A DNA stretch of 22,210 bases from an uncultured Collinsella sp. GTDB lineage: Bacteria > Actinomycetota > Coriobacteriia > Coriobacteriales > Coriobacteriaceae. The notes below the pieces were generated by a model. That model saw nothing but the letters and a program-made list of their open reading frames with translations, did no database searches and was not told the DNA's origin. The translations under genes were made by a program, and so were the position numbers. The stretch spans positions 1 through 22,210 of the forward strand of contig CAUCTV010000019.1 of assembly GCA_958445895.1 (NCBI GenBank), read 5' to 3'. This document shows, one piece after another, positions 6,324 to 13,703 of the stretch. Numbering within the stretch: position 1 is the first letter of the stretch; each line of letters starts with the position of its first letter.

Positions 6324-6986
6324 ATGTCCGAAAAGAGTGCCCTGTTCATGGCGCGCACGACGCGCTTCCACGAGTTTGCCCGCAGCCTGACGACCACCCT
6401 GGGTGTCGAGGTGAGCCTGGCCACTCCCGATTCGCCAACTGCGGCGCATGACTTTGACCTGCTGATCCTCGATTCCGATGGCATCCGCAGCGACCGCATC
6501 GACCAGATTGCCAAGTGGCTTGACGATCGCGGCGGTGTCCCCATGCTGGTGATCGTCGACGACGAGGCGCTCGGCACCCTGCGCCTGCCGAATCACGCGC
6601 ATGCCGACTTTGTATGCCCCACGGCGACGCCCAATGAGCTCAAGGCTCGCGCGCAGCGCCTGATGGGCGAGGAGGAGACCGTCACCGCCGACGATGTGCT
6701 CAATATCGATAACCTCGAGATTAACCTGGCTACCTACCAGGTGACACTCGATAACGAGCCCATCGACCTGACGCTGATGGAGTACTCGCTGCTGAGCTTT
6801 TTGGCGACGCACCCCAACCGCGCCTACAGCCGCGAGGTGCTGCTGCACCGCGTGTGGGGCTTTGAGTACTGCGGCGGCACGCGTACCGTCGACGTGCACA
6901 TTCGACGCATCCGCTCCAAGGTGGGCCCGCAGATCGCGGCACACATCACCACCGTCCGCGGCGTGGGATATCTGTTTAAGGACTAG
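6324..6986 (+). CDS. GlnR-like OmpR-family regulator
   Basis: A 220-residue response-regulator-like protein. Residues 1-115 form a receiver-like domain with few of the usual phosphorylation residues; an aspartate is present at 50 (LLILDSDG) as in actinobacterial GlnR, whose receiver works without a partner kinase. Residues 125-220 are an OmpR-type winged helix (LTLMEYSLLSFLATHPNRAYSREVLLHRVWG, then RTVDVHIRRIRSKVG and TVRGVGYLF). No histidine kinase gene is adjacent. Its position directly after glnA, and the GlnR-box-like site upstream of glnA, suggest control of nitrogen assimilation. SD GGAGG lies five bases before the ATG at 6324. Longer in-frame starts overlap glnA and lack a ribosome site. 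An orphan regulator of another regulon remains possible. Confidence 0.8.
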   Translation: MSEKSALFMARTTRFHEFARSLTTTLGVEVSLATPDSPTAAHDFDLLILDSDGIRSDRIDQIAKWLDDRGGVPMLVIVDDEALGTLRLPNHAHADFVCPTATPNELKARAQRLMGEEETVTADDVLNIDNLEINLATYQVTLDNEPIDLTLMEYSLLSFLATHPNRAYSREVLLHRVWGFEYCGGTRTVDVHIRRIRSKVGPQIAAHITTVRGVGYLFKD

Positions 6987-6990
6987 ATTT

Positions 6991-7027
6991 CCACCACAAA
7001 GGGGACAGGCACCTTTGTGGTGGTTTT
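6991..7027 (+). terminator. Terminator of the GlnR-like gene, member of a dispersed hairpin family
   Basis: CCACCACAAAGG (6991-7002) pairs perfectly with CCTTTGTGGTGG (7012-7023), loop GGACAGGCA, followed by TTTT. Related copies occur near 21399-21432 (degenerate) and 22113-22129 (cut off by the IS). The family therefore appears to serve as mobile or dispersed terminators. Confidence 0.8.
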
Positions 7028-7141
7028 GCCGCAGGTGCGGGTTCCCTTCGAGTTTGCAGCAGAACTTAAGCCTTCCTAAAAGATTGCGTTCTCGTACACG
7101 TACGCCCGCATATTGGGGTACAACTCAACGTGAACAATGAT

Positions 7142-7168
7142 GGCCCGCCACATGTTTGGCGGGCCTTT
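7142..7168 (+). terminator. Hairpin immediately upstream of htrA
   Basis: GGCCCGCCA (7142-7150) pairs with TGGCGGGCC (7157-7165), a perfect 9-bp stem with six-base loop CATGTT, followed by TTT. It ends 27 bases before the htrA start codon. It could be a leader attenuator or the terminator of a short transcript from a weak promoter near 7084-7114. Confidence 0.5.
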
Positions 7169-7194
7169 GGTTATTTGACGAAAGGATCGCAGCT

Positions 7195-8658
7195 ATGAGC
7201 GAGAACGATTCCCAGCGTCCCCAGGACGCGGGCAACGCCGGCGAGACCCAACAGCAGCCGCGCGTGCAGGTGGAGTCGACGCCTGCCGACGGCAACAACA
7301 TTCCCTACGTGCAGGCCTACGATACGCAGACCGGCAAGCCGCTGGGCGGTCAACAGGTCGTGAACAAGCACACGGTGGTCAAGACCAAGACCAAAAAGCT
7401 GCCGATCTTTATTACAGCGCTTGCCGGCTGCGCCTGCGGCGCCCTGCTGGTCATCGCACTCATTATGAGCGGCACGCTCGATATCGGCGGTGGCAAGAAT
7501 GCCGTGACGGCGGGCGCTTCGGGTTCGTCGACGCAAAAGATCACGATCGACTCCGAGGACACCACGCTGGCCGAGGCCGTTTCTGCCAAGGCCCTGCCCT
7601 CCGTCGTTTCCATCACCGCCACGTCGAGCGGCAGCCAGAATGGCTCGCTTTCGCAGTCTGCCGATGAGTCGGACAACTCGGGCAGCGTCGGTTCGGGCGT
7701 TGTGCTCGATACCGAGGGCCACATCCTCACCAACAACCACGTGGTCGATGGCTATGACCAGTACGTGGTGACCATGGACGACGGCACCACCTACGAGGCC
7801 GAGTTCGTGGGCAACGATGCCTCGAGCGACCTGGCCGTCATCAAGCTCAAGGACGCCGACGCCTCCAAGCTCACGCCGATCGAGATCGGTGACTCTTCCA
7901 AGCTCAACGTGGGCGAGTGGGTCATGGCGATCGGTTCGCCGTTTGGCAACGAGCAGTCTGTCTCCACCGGTATCGTCTCGGCGCTGTATCGCTCCACGGC
8001 CATGAGCTCTACCAGCGGTAACACCATCTATGCCAACATGATCCAGACCGATGCCGCCATCAATCCGGGCAACTCCGGCGGCGCGCTCGTCAACGACAAC
8101 GGCGAGCTCGTGGGTATCAACTCGCTTATCGAGAGCTACTCGGGCTCCAGCTCGGGCGTGGGCTTTGCCATTCCGGTTAACTACGCCAAGAACATTGCCG
8201 ACCAGATCATCGACGGCAAGACGCCGGTGCATCCGTACATGGGCGCTACGCTTTCGAGCGTCAATGCGCTCAACGCCCGCACCAACAAGCTGAGCACCGA
8301 TAGCGGCGCGTATGTGGCGAGCGTCGTTGAGGATGGTCCTGCCGCCAAGGCCGGCATTCAGGAGGGCGACGTCATCACCAAGCTGGGCGACGACGAGATC
8401 ACGAGCGCCGATGGCCTGATCATCGCGCTGCGCAGCCACGAGGTGGGCGAGAAGGTCGAGATCACGCTCATGCGCGGCAAGGAAGAGAAGAAGGTCACCG
8501 TCGAGCTGGGCTCCGACGAGGAGCTGCAGAACCAGCAGCAGAACGACAGCGCAACCGACACTGGCAACGGCGGTATTACCGATGAGCAGCTGCGCCAGTA
8601 CCTGGAGGAGCTGCTCGGCCAGCAGGGCCAGGGCCAGGGCTACGGCCAGGGTTTCTAA
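7195..8658 (+). CDS. HtrA/DegP-like S1C serine protease with PDZ domain, membrane-anchored
   Basis: A 487-residue HtrA-type protease. A hydrophilic N-terminal tail of about 68 residues is followed by one membrane segment (about 69-91) and an outside protease domain. The catalytic triad is H182 (TNNHVVDG), D212 (ASSDLAVIKL) and S294 (NPGNSGGALV). A PDZ domain spans about 345-440 (GAYVASVVEDGPAAKAGIQEGD). A low-complexity Gln/Gly-rich tail ends the protein. Such proteases remove damaged exported proteins and act in envelope stress responses. SD AAAGGA lies eight bases before the ATG at 7195. An in-frame start at 7156 falls inside the upstream hairpin and is unlikely. It is a single-gene unit between a leader hairpin and a strong terminator. 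Confidence 0.92.
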   Translation: MSENDSQRPQDAGNAGETQQQPRVQVESTPADGNNIPYVQAYDTQTGKPLGGQQVVNKHTVVKTKTKKLPIFITALAGCACGALLVIALIMSGTLDIGGGKNAVTAGASGSSTQKITIDSEDTTLAEAVSAKALPSVVSITATSSGSQNGSLSQSADESDNSGSVGSGVVLDTEGHILTNNHVVDGYDQYVVTMDDGTTYEAEFVGNDASSDLAVIKLKDADASKLTPIEIGDSSKLNVGEWVMAIGSPFGNEQSVSTGIVSALYRSTAMSSTSGNTIYANMIQTDAAINPGNSGGALVNDNGELVGINSLIESYSGSSSGVGFAIPVNYAKNIADQIIDGKTPVHPYMGATLSSVNALNARTNKLSTDSGAYVASVVEDGPAAKAGIQEGDVITKLGDDEITSADGLIIALRSHEVGEKVEITLMRGKEEKKVTVELGSDEELQNQQQNDSATDTGNGGITDEQLRQYLEELLGQQGQGQGYGQGF

Positions 8659-8684
8659 CGAGCTGTATCGCACATATCGAAGCC

Positions 8685-8724
8685 AGAGGGGCTGTTCCGC
8701 CAACGCGGGACAGCCCCTCTTTTC
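8685..8724 (+). terminator. Terminator of htrA
   Basis: A 14-bp stem (8685-8698 with 8707-8720, loop GCCAACGC, one T-G wobble) is followed by TTTT. It lies 27 bases after the htrA stop. Confidence 0.9.
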
Positions 8725-8906
8725 GCGATGATCCCTTGGAGACGGAGGAAAACGGATCATTTAGAAACGGCAAGGGCATGGTTTGAACGCGCGATCCACT
8801 CCAGTTTGATGGCTGCCGATTCGGTGCGGTTGGAAAGGGCGATTTGGCTCCATCGCGACCGGTGGTACTCTTGTATCCGTTTGAAATCGAGCGAAGGAGT
8901 GCCGCT

Positions 8907-11135
8907 ATGGAGCAATCGAGCCTGTTTGGTGACGGCGTGGACATCGATACCGAAACGCCCGCGAGCACGGATACCGCTGCACCGGCCGATGCTCGTGCCC
9001 AGGCGGCAGCGCGTGCGGCCGAGCTGCGCCACGAGCTCGATTACCACGCCTATCGCTACTACATGCTCGATGCGCCCGAGATCACGGACGCCGCCTTTGA
9101 CAAAATGCTCGTTGAGCTGCAGCAGATCGAGGCGACCTACCCCGACCTGGTGACGCCCGACAGCTATACCCAGCGCGTGGGCGGCTACGTGAGCGAGCAG
9201 TTTACACCGGTCACACATATGGCGCGCATGTATTCCATGGACGATGCTATGGATCTGGACGAACTTGACGCGTGGCTCCAGCGCGCCGAGGATGCGCTCG
9301 GTGCCGGCAGCGTCACCTATACCTGCGAGCTTAAGATCGACGGTCTGGGCGTGGCGCTTACCTATCAAAACGGCACCTTTGTGCGCGCCGCCACGCGCGG
9401 CGACGGCACCACGGGCGAGGATGTGTCGCTCAATGTCCGTACCATCAAGGATGTGCCCATGCACCTGTCCGAGCCGGCGCTCGCCCACATGGGCGCCGAC
9501 CGCGAGCGTACCATTGAGGTACGCGGCGAGGTGTACATGCCCAAGGGCAGCTTTGTGCGTCTGAACGACGAGGCCGATGCCGAGGGCCGCGACCCCTTTG
9601 CCAACCCGCGCAACGCCGCCGCCGGCAGCCTGCGCCAAAAGGACCCCAAGGTCACGGCGCGCCGCGACCTGGCTACCTTTATCTACGCCATTGCCGATAC
9701 CGATCCGCTGCACGTCCACAGCCAGCGCGAATTTCTCGACTGGCTGCGCAGCGCCGGCTTTAGCGTCAACCCCAACGTGGCCCGCTGCGCCACGCCGGCC
9801 GAGGTCCACGAGTTCTGCGCCCAGGCCCTCGAGCACCGCGGTGACCTGGACTACGACATCGACGGCGTAGTCGTAAAGGTCGACAGCTTCCAGCAGCAGC
9901 TCGACCTGGGCTTTACCGCTCGCGCACCGCGCTGGGCTATTGCCTTTAAGTTCCCGCCCGAGGAAAAGCAGACCGTCCTGCGCGAGATTCGCATCCAAGT
10001 GGGCCGCACCGGTGTGCTCACGCCGGTCGCCGAGTTCGATCCGGTGACGGTTGCTGGCTCCACCATCGCGCGCGCCACGCTGCACAACATCGACGAGATC
10101 CGCCGCAAGAACGTGCGCGAGGGCGACACCATCATCGTGCACAAGGCGGGCGACGTGATTCCCGAGGTCGTGGGCCCCGTGCTCGACAAGCGCCCGGCCG
10201 ACAGCGTTGACTGGCAGATGCCCGAGGTCTGTCCCGTGTGCGGCAGCCCCGTGGTTCACGAGGATGGCGAGGTGGCCTACCGCTGCGTGTCCATCGACTG
10301 CCCCGCACAGCTCAAGGAGCGCCTGCTCCACTGGGTGAGCCGCGGCTGCATGGACGTCGACGGCCTGGGCGACGAGATCGTCGACAAGATGATCGCCGCT
10401 GGCCTGATCCACGATGTCGCGGACTTCTACCAGCTCACGGTCGACGACATCGCCGGCCTGGACACGGGGCGCGTGTACGCCAGCTCCAACAGCAAAAAGG
10501 GCGTTAAGAAGGGCGATCCCATTCCGGTAGGCCTTAAGACGGCCGAGAAAATCATCGCCGAGCTCAACAAGTCCAAGAGCCAGCCACTCGGGCGTGTGCT
10601 GTTTGCCCTGGGCATCCGTCATGTGGGCAAGAGCGTGGGCGAGGTCATCGCCGAGCGGTTTCTGTCGATCGACAAGCTCATCTTGGCGAGCGAAGAGGAT
10701 ATTGCCGAGTGCGAGGGCATCGGTCCCAAGATTGCGGCGAGCGTCAAACAGTTCCTGGCCGTGCCCGAAAACCTCGCCGTGCTGGAGCGCTTGCGCCAGG
10801 CTGGTCTGTCGCTCGAGGTCGACTTGGGCGCCGCGCACGCGCAAGCCGCGGCCGACGCTGGCGTGGCGGGCGAGCTCGCCGACGCACAGCCGCTTGCGGG
10901 TCTGACCTTCGTGCTCACCGGCACGCTCGTCAACCGCACTCGCGACGAGGCGGGCGCGGCGCTCAAGGTGCTCGGCGCCAAGGTTTCGGGTAGCGTGTCA
11001 AAGAAGACGAGCTATCTGGTCGCCGGCCCCAAGGCGGGTTCCAAGCTCACCAAGGCCGAGCAGTTGGGTGTGCCCGTACTGGACGAGGATGCGCTCGAGC
11101 GGATCTTGGCTACTGGCGAGGTGCCCCGGGCTTAG
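8907..11135 (+). CDS. ligA: NAD-dependent DNA ligase
   Basis: A 742-residue LigA, the essential ligase that seals nicks in replication and repair. The adenylation lysine is K143 in CELKIDGLGVALTY, preceded by the NAD-binding Ia region (DYHAYRYYMLDAPEITDAAFD). An OB fold follows (QVGRTGVLTPVAEF). The four zinc cysteines are in CPVCGSP...YRCVSIDCPAQ. A helix-hairpin-helix region (LGIRHVGKSVGEVIAERF) and a C-terminal BRCT domain complete the protein. An insertion of about 25 residues (about 518-543, DTGRVYASSNSKKGVKKGD) lies before the helix-hairpin-helix region and is longer than in Escherichia coli LigA. AAGGAG lies seven bases before the ATG at 8907. An upstream in-frame TTG at 8844 has no support. 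The N-terminus has a 30-residue acidic, Ala/Thr-rich extension. Confidence 0.97.
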   Translation: MEQSSLFGDGVDIDTETPASTDTAAPADARAQAAARAAELRHELDYHAYRYYMLDAPEITDAAFDKMLVELQQIEATYPDLVTPDSYTQRVGGYVSEQFTPVTHMARMYSMDDAMDLDELDAWLQRAEDALGAGSVTYTCELKIDGLGVALTYQNGTFVRAATRGDGTTGEDVSLNVRTIKDVPMHLSEPALAHMGADRERTIEVRGEVYMPKGSFVRLNDEADAEGRDPFANPRNAAAGSLRQKDPKVTARRDLATFIYAIADTDPLHVHSQREFLDWLRSAGFSVNPNVARCATPAEVHEFCAQALEHRGDLDYDIDGVVVKVDSFQQQLDLGFTARAPRWAIAFKFPPEEKQTVLREIRIQVGRTGVLTPVAEFDPVTVAGSTIARATLHNIDEIRRKNVREGDTIIVHKAGDVIPEVVGPVLDKRPADSVDWQMPEVCPVCGSPVVHEDGEVAYRCVSIDCPAQLKERLLHWVSRGCMDVDGLGDEIVDKMIAAGLIHDVADFYQLTVDDIAGLDTGRVYASSNSKKGVKKGDPIPVGLKTAEKIIAELNKSKSQPLGRVLFALGIRHVGKSVGEVIAERFLSIDKLILASEEDIAECEGIGPKIAASVKQFLAVPENLAVLERLRQAGLSLEVDLGAAHAQAAADAGVAGELADAQPLAGLTFVLTGTLVNRTRDEAGAALKVLGAKVSGSVSKKTSYLVAGPKAGSKLTKAEQLGVPVLDEDALERILATGEVPRA

Positions 11136-11159
11136 CGCATCGATAACCAAAGTGAAGAT

Positions 11160-11194
11160 CCGCCCGGAAGCACGATGCCTTCCGGGCGGTTCTT
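11160..11194 (+). terminator. Terminator between ligA and the convergent MerR gene
   Basis: CCGCCCGGAAG (11160-11170) pairs with CTTCCGGGCGG (11179-11189), loop CACGATGC, then TTCTT. It lies between two convergent genes. The better T-run is for ligA; on the minus strand the hairpin is followed by ATCTTC and may serve the MerR gene weakly. Confidence 0.75.
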
Positions 11195-12041
11195 ACTTTG
11201 CTGGGGCAACCGGCACCGTGATCTGCGTTACGTAGGTTGCCGGGTCGTCGCTGATGATGTCGTCGATAAGGGCGATCTCGCGCGAAGGCCCGGTGGGCGC
11301 CAGGTTGTGCTCGCGCATATAGCCGAGCAGCTGCTTATAGCGCGGGGCTGCTTGCCCGTGCGTGCCGCGGAAGCTTATGGTCAGGCAGCGCGCGGCAGGT
11401 CGCGTCTCAACGTCGCCCAAGTAATCATCGGTGTCATCGAGCAGCAGGAAGACCTCGTCGTAGCCATCAAAGTCGCCGGCGGCGAGGCGTTCGGGCGCGA
11501 TGCCCACACCCAGATTGCCCAGATAGGCAAAGGTTTCGTGCTGCCCCTGCTGAAGCTGGCGGATATGCCATCCCAGCGAATAGGCGTCGGTGGGATTGAC
11601 GCGCTCGTGCAGCGTGGCGCAGCGAAGTTCGGGTTCCTCGATTTCGCTAATGGTGTCGAGATCAGCATTCAAAGCGCCATGAAGCAAGGCAAGCCGCTGG
11701 TCAATCTTGCGCGACATGCGCTCCAACTCACGCCGCCTGTGCTCAATTAACTCCTGTTGCTTGGTCAGTTGCCGTTGTATCAAATCCATATCGCGCGTAG
11801 TGACAAACTCGCGAATCTGCGCCAGCGGCAAGTCGAGAACGCGCAGGTTGCCGATGGTGTTGAGGGTGGAGAGCTGCCGCGATCCGTAGTAGCGGTACCC
11901 ACTTGCCGGATCGACATATGCCGGCTCCAACAGCCCCATCTGCTCGTAATGACGCAGTGTGCCCACGCTTAAATTGAGCAGGCGCGCCACCTCGCCAATG
12001 CGGAGCAGGCCCTCGGTGTGTTCACTTGGCATGTCGGTCAC
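11193..12041 (-). CDS. MerR-family regulator with GyrI-like effector domain (BmrR-like)
   Basis: A 282-residue regulator. Residues about 12-80 are the MerR winged helix (LLRIGEVARLLNLSVGTLRHYEQMGLLEPAYVD, then GYRYYGSRQL). A long dimerisation helix follows (QLTKQQELIEHRRRELERMSRKIDQRL). The C-terminal part of about 150 residues matches the GyrI-like or BmrR-type domain that binds bulky cationic drugs. The start is a GTG at 12041; AAAGGAG lies seven bases upstream, while the ATG three codons in lacks a site. The gene follows the MATE pump gene by 55 bases on the same strand and is probably transcribed with it. Activation from the 19-base-spacer promoter in front of the pump is the expected mode of action. 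Confidence 0.85.
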   Translation of the reverse strand: MTDMPSEHTEGLLRIGEVARLLNLSVGTLRHYEQMGLLEPAYVDPASGYRYYGSRQLSTLNTIGNLRVLDLPLAQIREFVTTRDMDLIQRQLTKQQELIEHRRRELERMSRKIDQRLALLHGALNADLDTISEIEEPELRCATLHERVNPTDAYSLGWHIRQLQQGQHETFAYLGNLGVGIAPERLAAGDFDGYDEVFLLLDDTDDYLGDVETRPAARCLTISFRGTHGQAAPRYKQLLGYMREHNLAPTGPSREIALIDDIISDDPATYVTQITVPVAPAK

Positions 12042-12096
12042 AGGACCACTCCTTTCGGTAAAAACAGGGGAGAGGCGCTAGGCCCGCGTCGCCCCG

Positions 12097-13443
12097 CTAC
12101 GCCACCAGCTTGTCAAAAGCCCCGCGCCGGTTGAGCACGGTAAATGCAATCACGCAGATGCCCGCCGACAGAATCGACCCGCACGGTGAGGCGATGCCCA
12201 TGGGGAACAGCGTGTCGGAATAGGCGTTCGACAGCAGCCATGCGCCGGGCACGCGAATGAGCACCACGGCCAGCACGTTGTGCGCAAAGCCAATGTAGCT
12301 CTTGCCATACGCAGCGAAAAAGCCGCTAAAGCAAATGTGGATGCCGGCAAAGATCGCGTCGAAAATATAGCTGCGCATATAGCCGGTACCGGCGGCGACT
12401 ACTGCAGCGTCCTTGGCAAAAAAGCCGATAAACGCCGGCGCCACCAGCCACATCAGCACCGTGATCAGGCAGCCGTACACCACCGAGATGGTCATGGCGT
12501 CCTTGAGTACCTGACGCGCGCGGTCGCCCTTGCCCGCGCCGGCGTTTTGCGCCGTGAGCGCGCTGACGGTAGCGCCCATGGAACTCGGCACGATAAACAA
12601 AAAGCTGATCATCTTCTCGACTAGGCCCACGGCGGCGGCGTCGACTAGCCCACGGTGGTTGGCGATGACGGTGATGAACATAAACGCCACCTGGATGCAG
12701 CCGTCCTGCACAGCCACGGGCACGCCGATTTTAAGAATGCTGCCGAGCACCTCGGGCTGGGGGCGCAGGTCGCTGCGCTTAACGTGGATGTTTGTGCGAC
12801 GGCTCTTGAGCCACACGAGCGCGAGGGCAACGCTGGCCGTCTGTGCGATGACCGTGCCGAGTGCGGCGCCCACGGGGCCGAGCCCCATGTGGCCGATAAA
12901 CAGAAAATCAAGCGCGATGTTGATGATGCATGCCACGCCGATCACGTACATAGGCGAGCGCGAATCGCCCAGCCCGCGAAAGATGGCCGAAAGAATGTTG
13001 TACGCGGCAATAAACGGAATGCCGACAAAGCAGATACGCAGGTAGGCGGCAGTGCCTTCGACGGCTTCGGCGGGAGTGCCAATGAGCGCCACGATCTGCG
13101 GGCAAAGCGCGAGCAGGACAGCGGCCAGTACCACCGAGACACCCATAAAGAGCGTGATGGTATTGCCGATGGCGGTCTCGGCGCGATCGAAGCGGCGCGA
13201 GCCCACGGCGTGGCCGACGATGACCGTCGTTCCCATGGCCAGACCAACGAGCGTCACGGTAATGATATAGAGCGTCTGTGCGCCGTTGCCCACGGCGGTG
13301 ATGCCGGCAGCGCCGCTAAACTGCCCCATCATGTACAGATCGGCCATGCCGTAGAGCATCTGCAAAAAGTACGAGAGCATATAGGGCAGGGCAAAGACCG
13401 CGATGGTCTTAAGGACATTGCCGCGTGTGAGGTCGTGTTCCAT
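12097..13443 (-). CDS. MATE-family multidrug efflux transporter
   Basis: A 448-residue inner-membrane protein with about twelve hydrophobic segments in the two-fold MatE pattern. MATE pumps exchange drugs or organic cations for Na+ or H+. Typical stretches include YGMADLYMMGQFSGAAGITAVGNG near the N-terminus and GATVSALTAQNAGAGKGDRARQVLKDA in the second half, which repeats the first-half TTVIVGHAVGSRRFDRAETAIGN. The start at 13443 gives the family N-terminus (MEHDLTRGNVLKTIAVFALP). Longer in-frame starts run through the promoter. The ribosome site is weak. The gene is led by a MerR-type promoter and followed by the MerR regulator, forming an inducible efflux operon. The substrate cannot be read from the sequence. 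Confidence 0.92.
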   Translation of the reverse strand: MEHDLTRGNVLKTIAVFALPYMLSYFLQMLYGMADLYMMGQFSGAAGITAVGNGAQTLYIITVTLVGLAMGTTVIVGHAVGSRRFDRAETAIGNTITLFMGVSVVLAAVLLALCPQIVALIGTPAEAVEGTAAYLRICFVGIPFIAAYNILSAIFRGLGDSRSPMYVIGVACIINIALDFLFIGHMGLGPVGAALGTVIAQTASVALALVWLKSRRTNIHVKRSDLRPQPEVLGSILKIGVPVAVQDGCIQVAFMFITVIANHRGLVDAAAVGLVEKMISFLFIVPSSMGATVSALTAQNAGAGKGDRARQVLKDAMTISVVYGCLITVLMWLVAPAFIGFFAKDAAVVAAGTGYMRSYIFDAIFAGIHICFSGFFAAYGKSYIGFAHNVLAVVLIRVPGAWLLSNAYSDTLFPMGIASPCGSILSAGICVIAFTVLNRRGAFDKLVA

Positions 13444-13483
13444 GGGCGGGGCTTTCTGGCTTGGTCTGTTTACGTACCAGTCT

Positions 13484-13514
13484 AGTGAAAACCCTACAAC
13501 GATTGTAGAGTCAA
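13484..13514 (-). promoter_or_regulatory. MerR-type promoter of the MATE-MerR operon
   Basis: On the minus strand TTGACT (13509-13514) and TTCACT (13484-13489) are separated by 19 bases. The spacer begins with the perfect dyad CTACAA-TCG-TTGTAG (13494-13508). Overlong spacers with a central dyad are the hallmark of MerR-activated promoters. The predicted transcript start lies about 35 bases before the pump ATG. Confidence 0.75.
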
Positions 13515-13634
13515 GGTTTGTGTTGGCGGCGGGGAGAAAAAAGTCACGCTCGCGTTCATTTCCAATTGAATACAGGGGCGCGTCCTGCGAGCTTGGCGCC
13601 TGCACTAGCATTGCAGAAATCGATTTCGGAGCAC

Positions 13635-13662
13635 TTGACACCGATGCACGGCGCGCCATAAT
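13635..13662 (+). promoter_or_regulatory. Promoter of the ABC exporter operon
   Basis: A perfect TTGACA (13635-13640) and CATAAT (13657-13662) lie 16 bases apart and 42 bases before the GTG start. It is divergent from the MATE promoter, with the two -35 regions about 120 bases apart. Confidence 0.75.
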
Positions 13663-13703
13663 ACCTGGGTTTGCGAACAACGTTTGATGGGGGATGAACC
13701 TGC

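Noticed and set aside
7136..7177. Possible 13-residue leader peptide before htrA
   Set aside because: It spans the hairpin but has no ribosome site and no run of regulatory codons.
7171..8760. 529-codon open frame on the minus strand opposite htrA
   Set aside because: Same cause; it mirrors a clearly functional protease gene and has an Arg/Gly/Val-rich unstructured sequence.
8757..10844. 695-codon open frame on the minus strand opposite ligA
   Set aside because: It is a by-product of GC-rich codon use in ligA. It has no ribosome site, a repetitive His/Ala/Val-rich composition and no recognisable domain.
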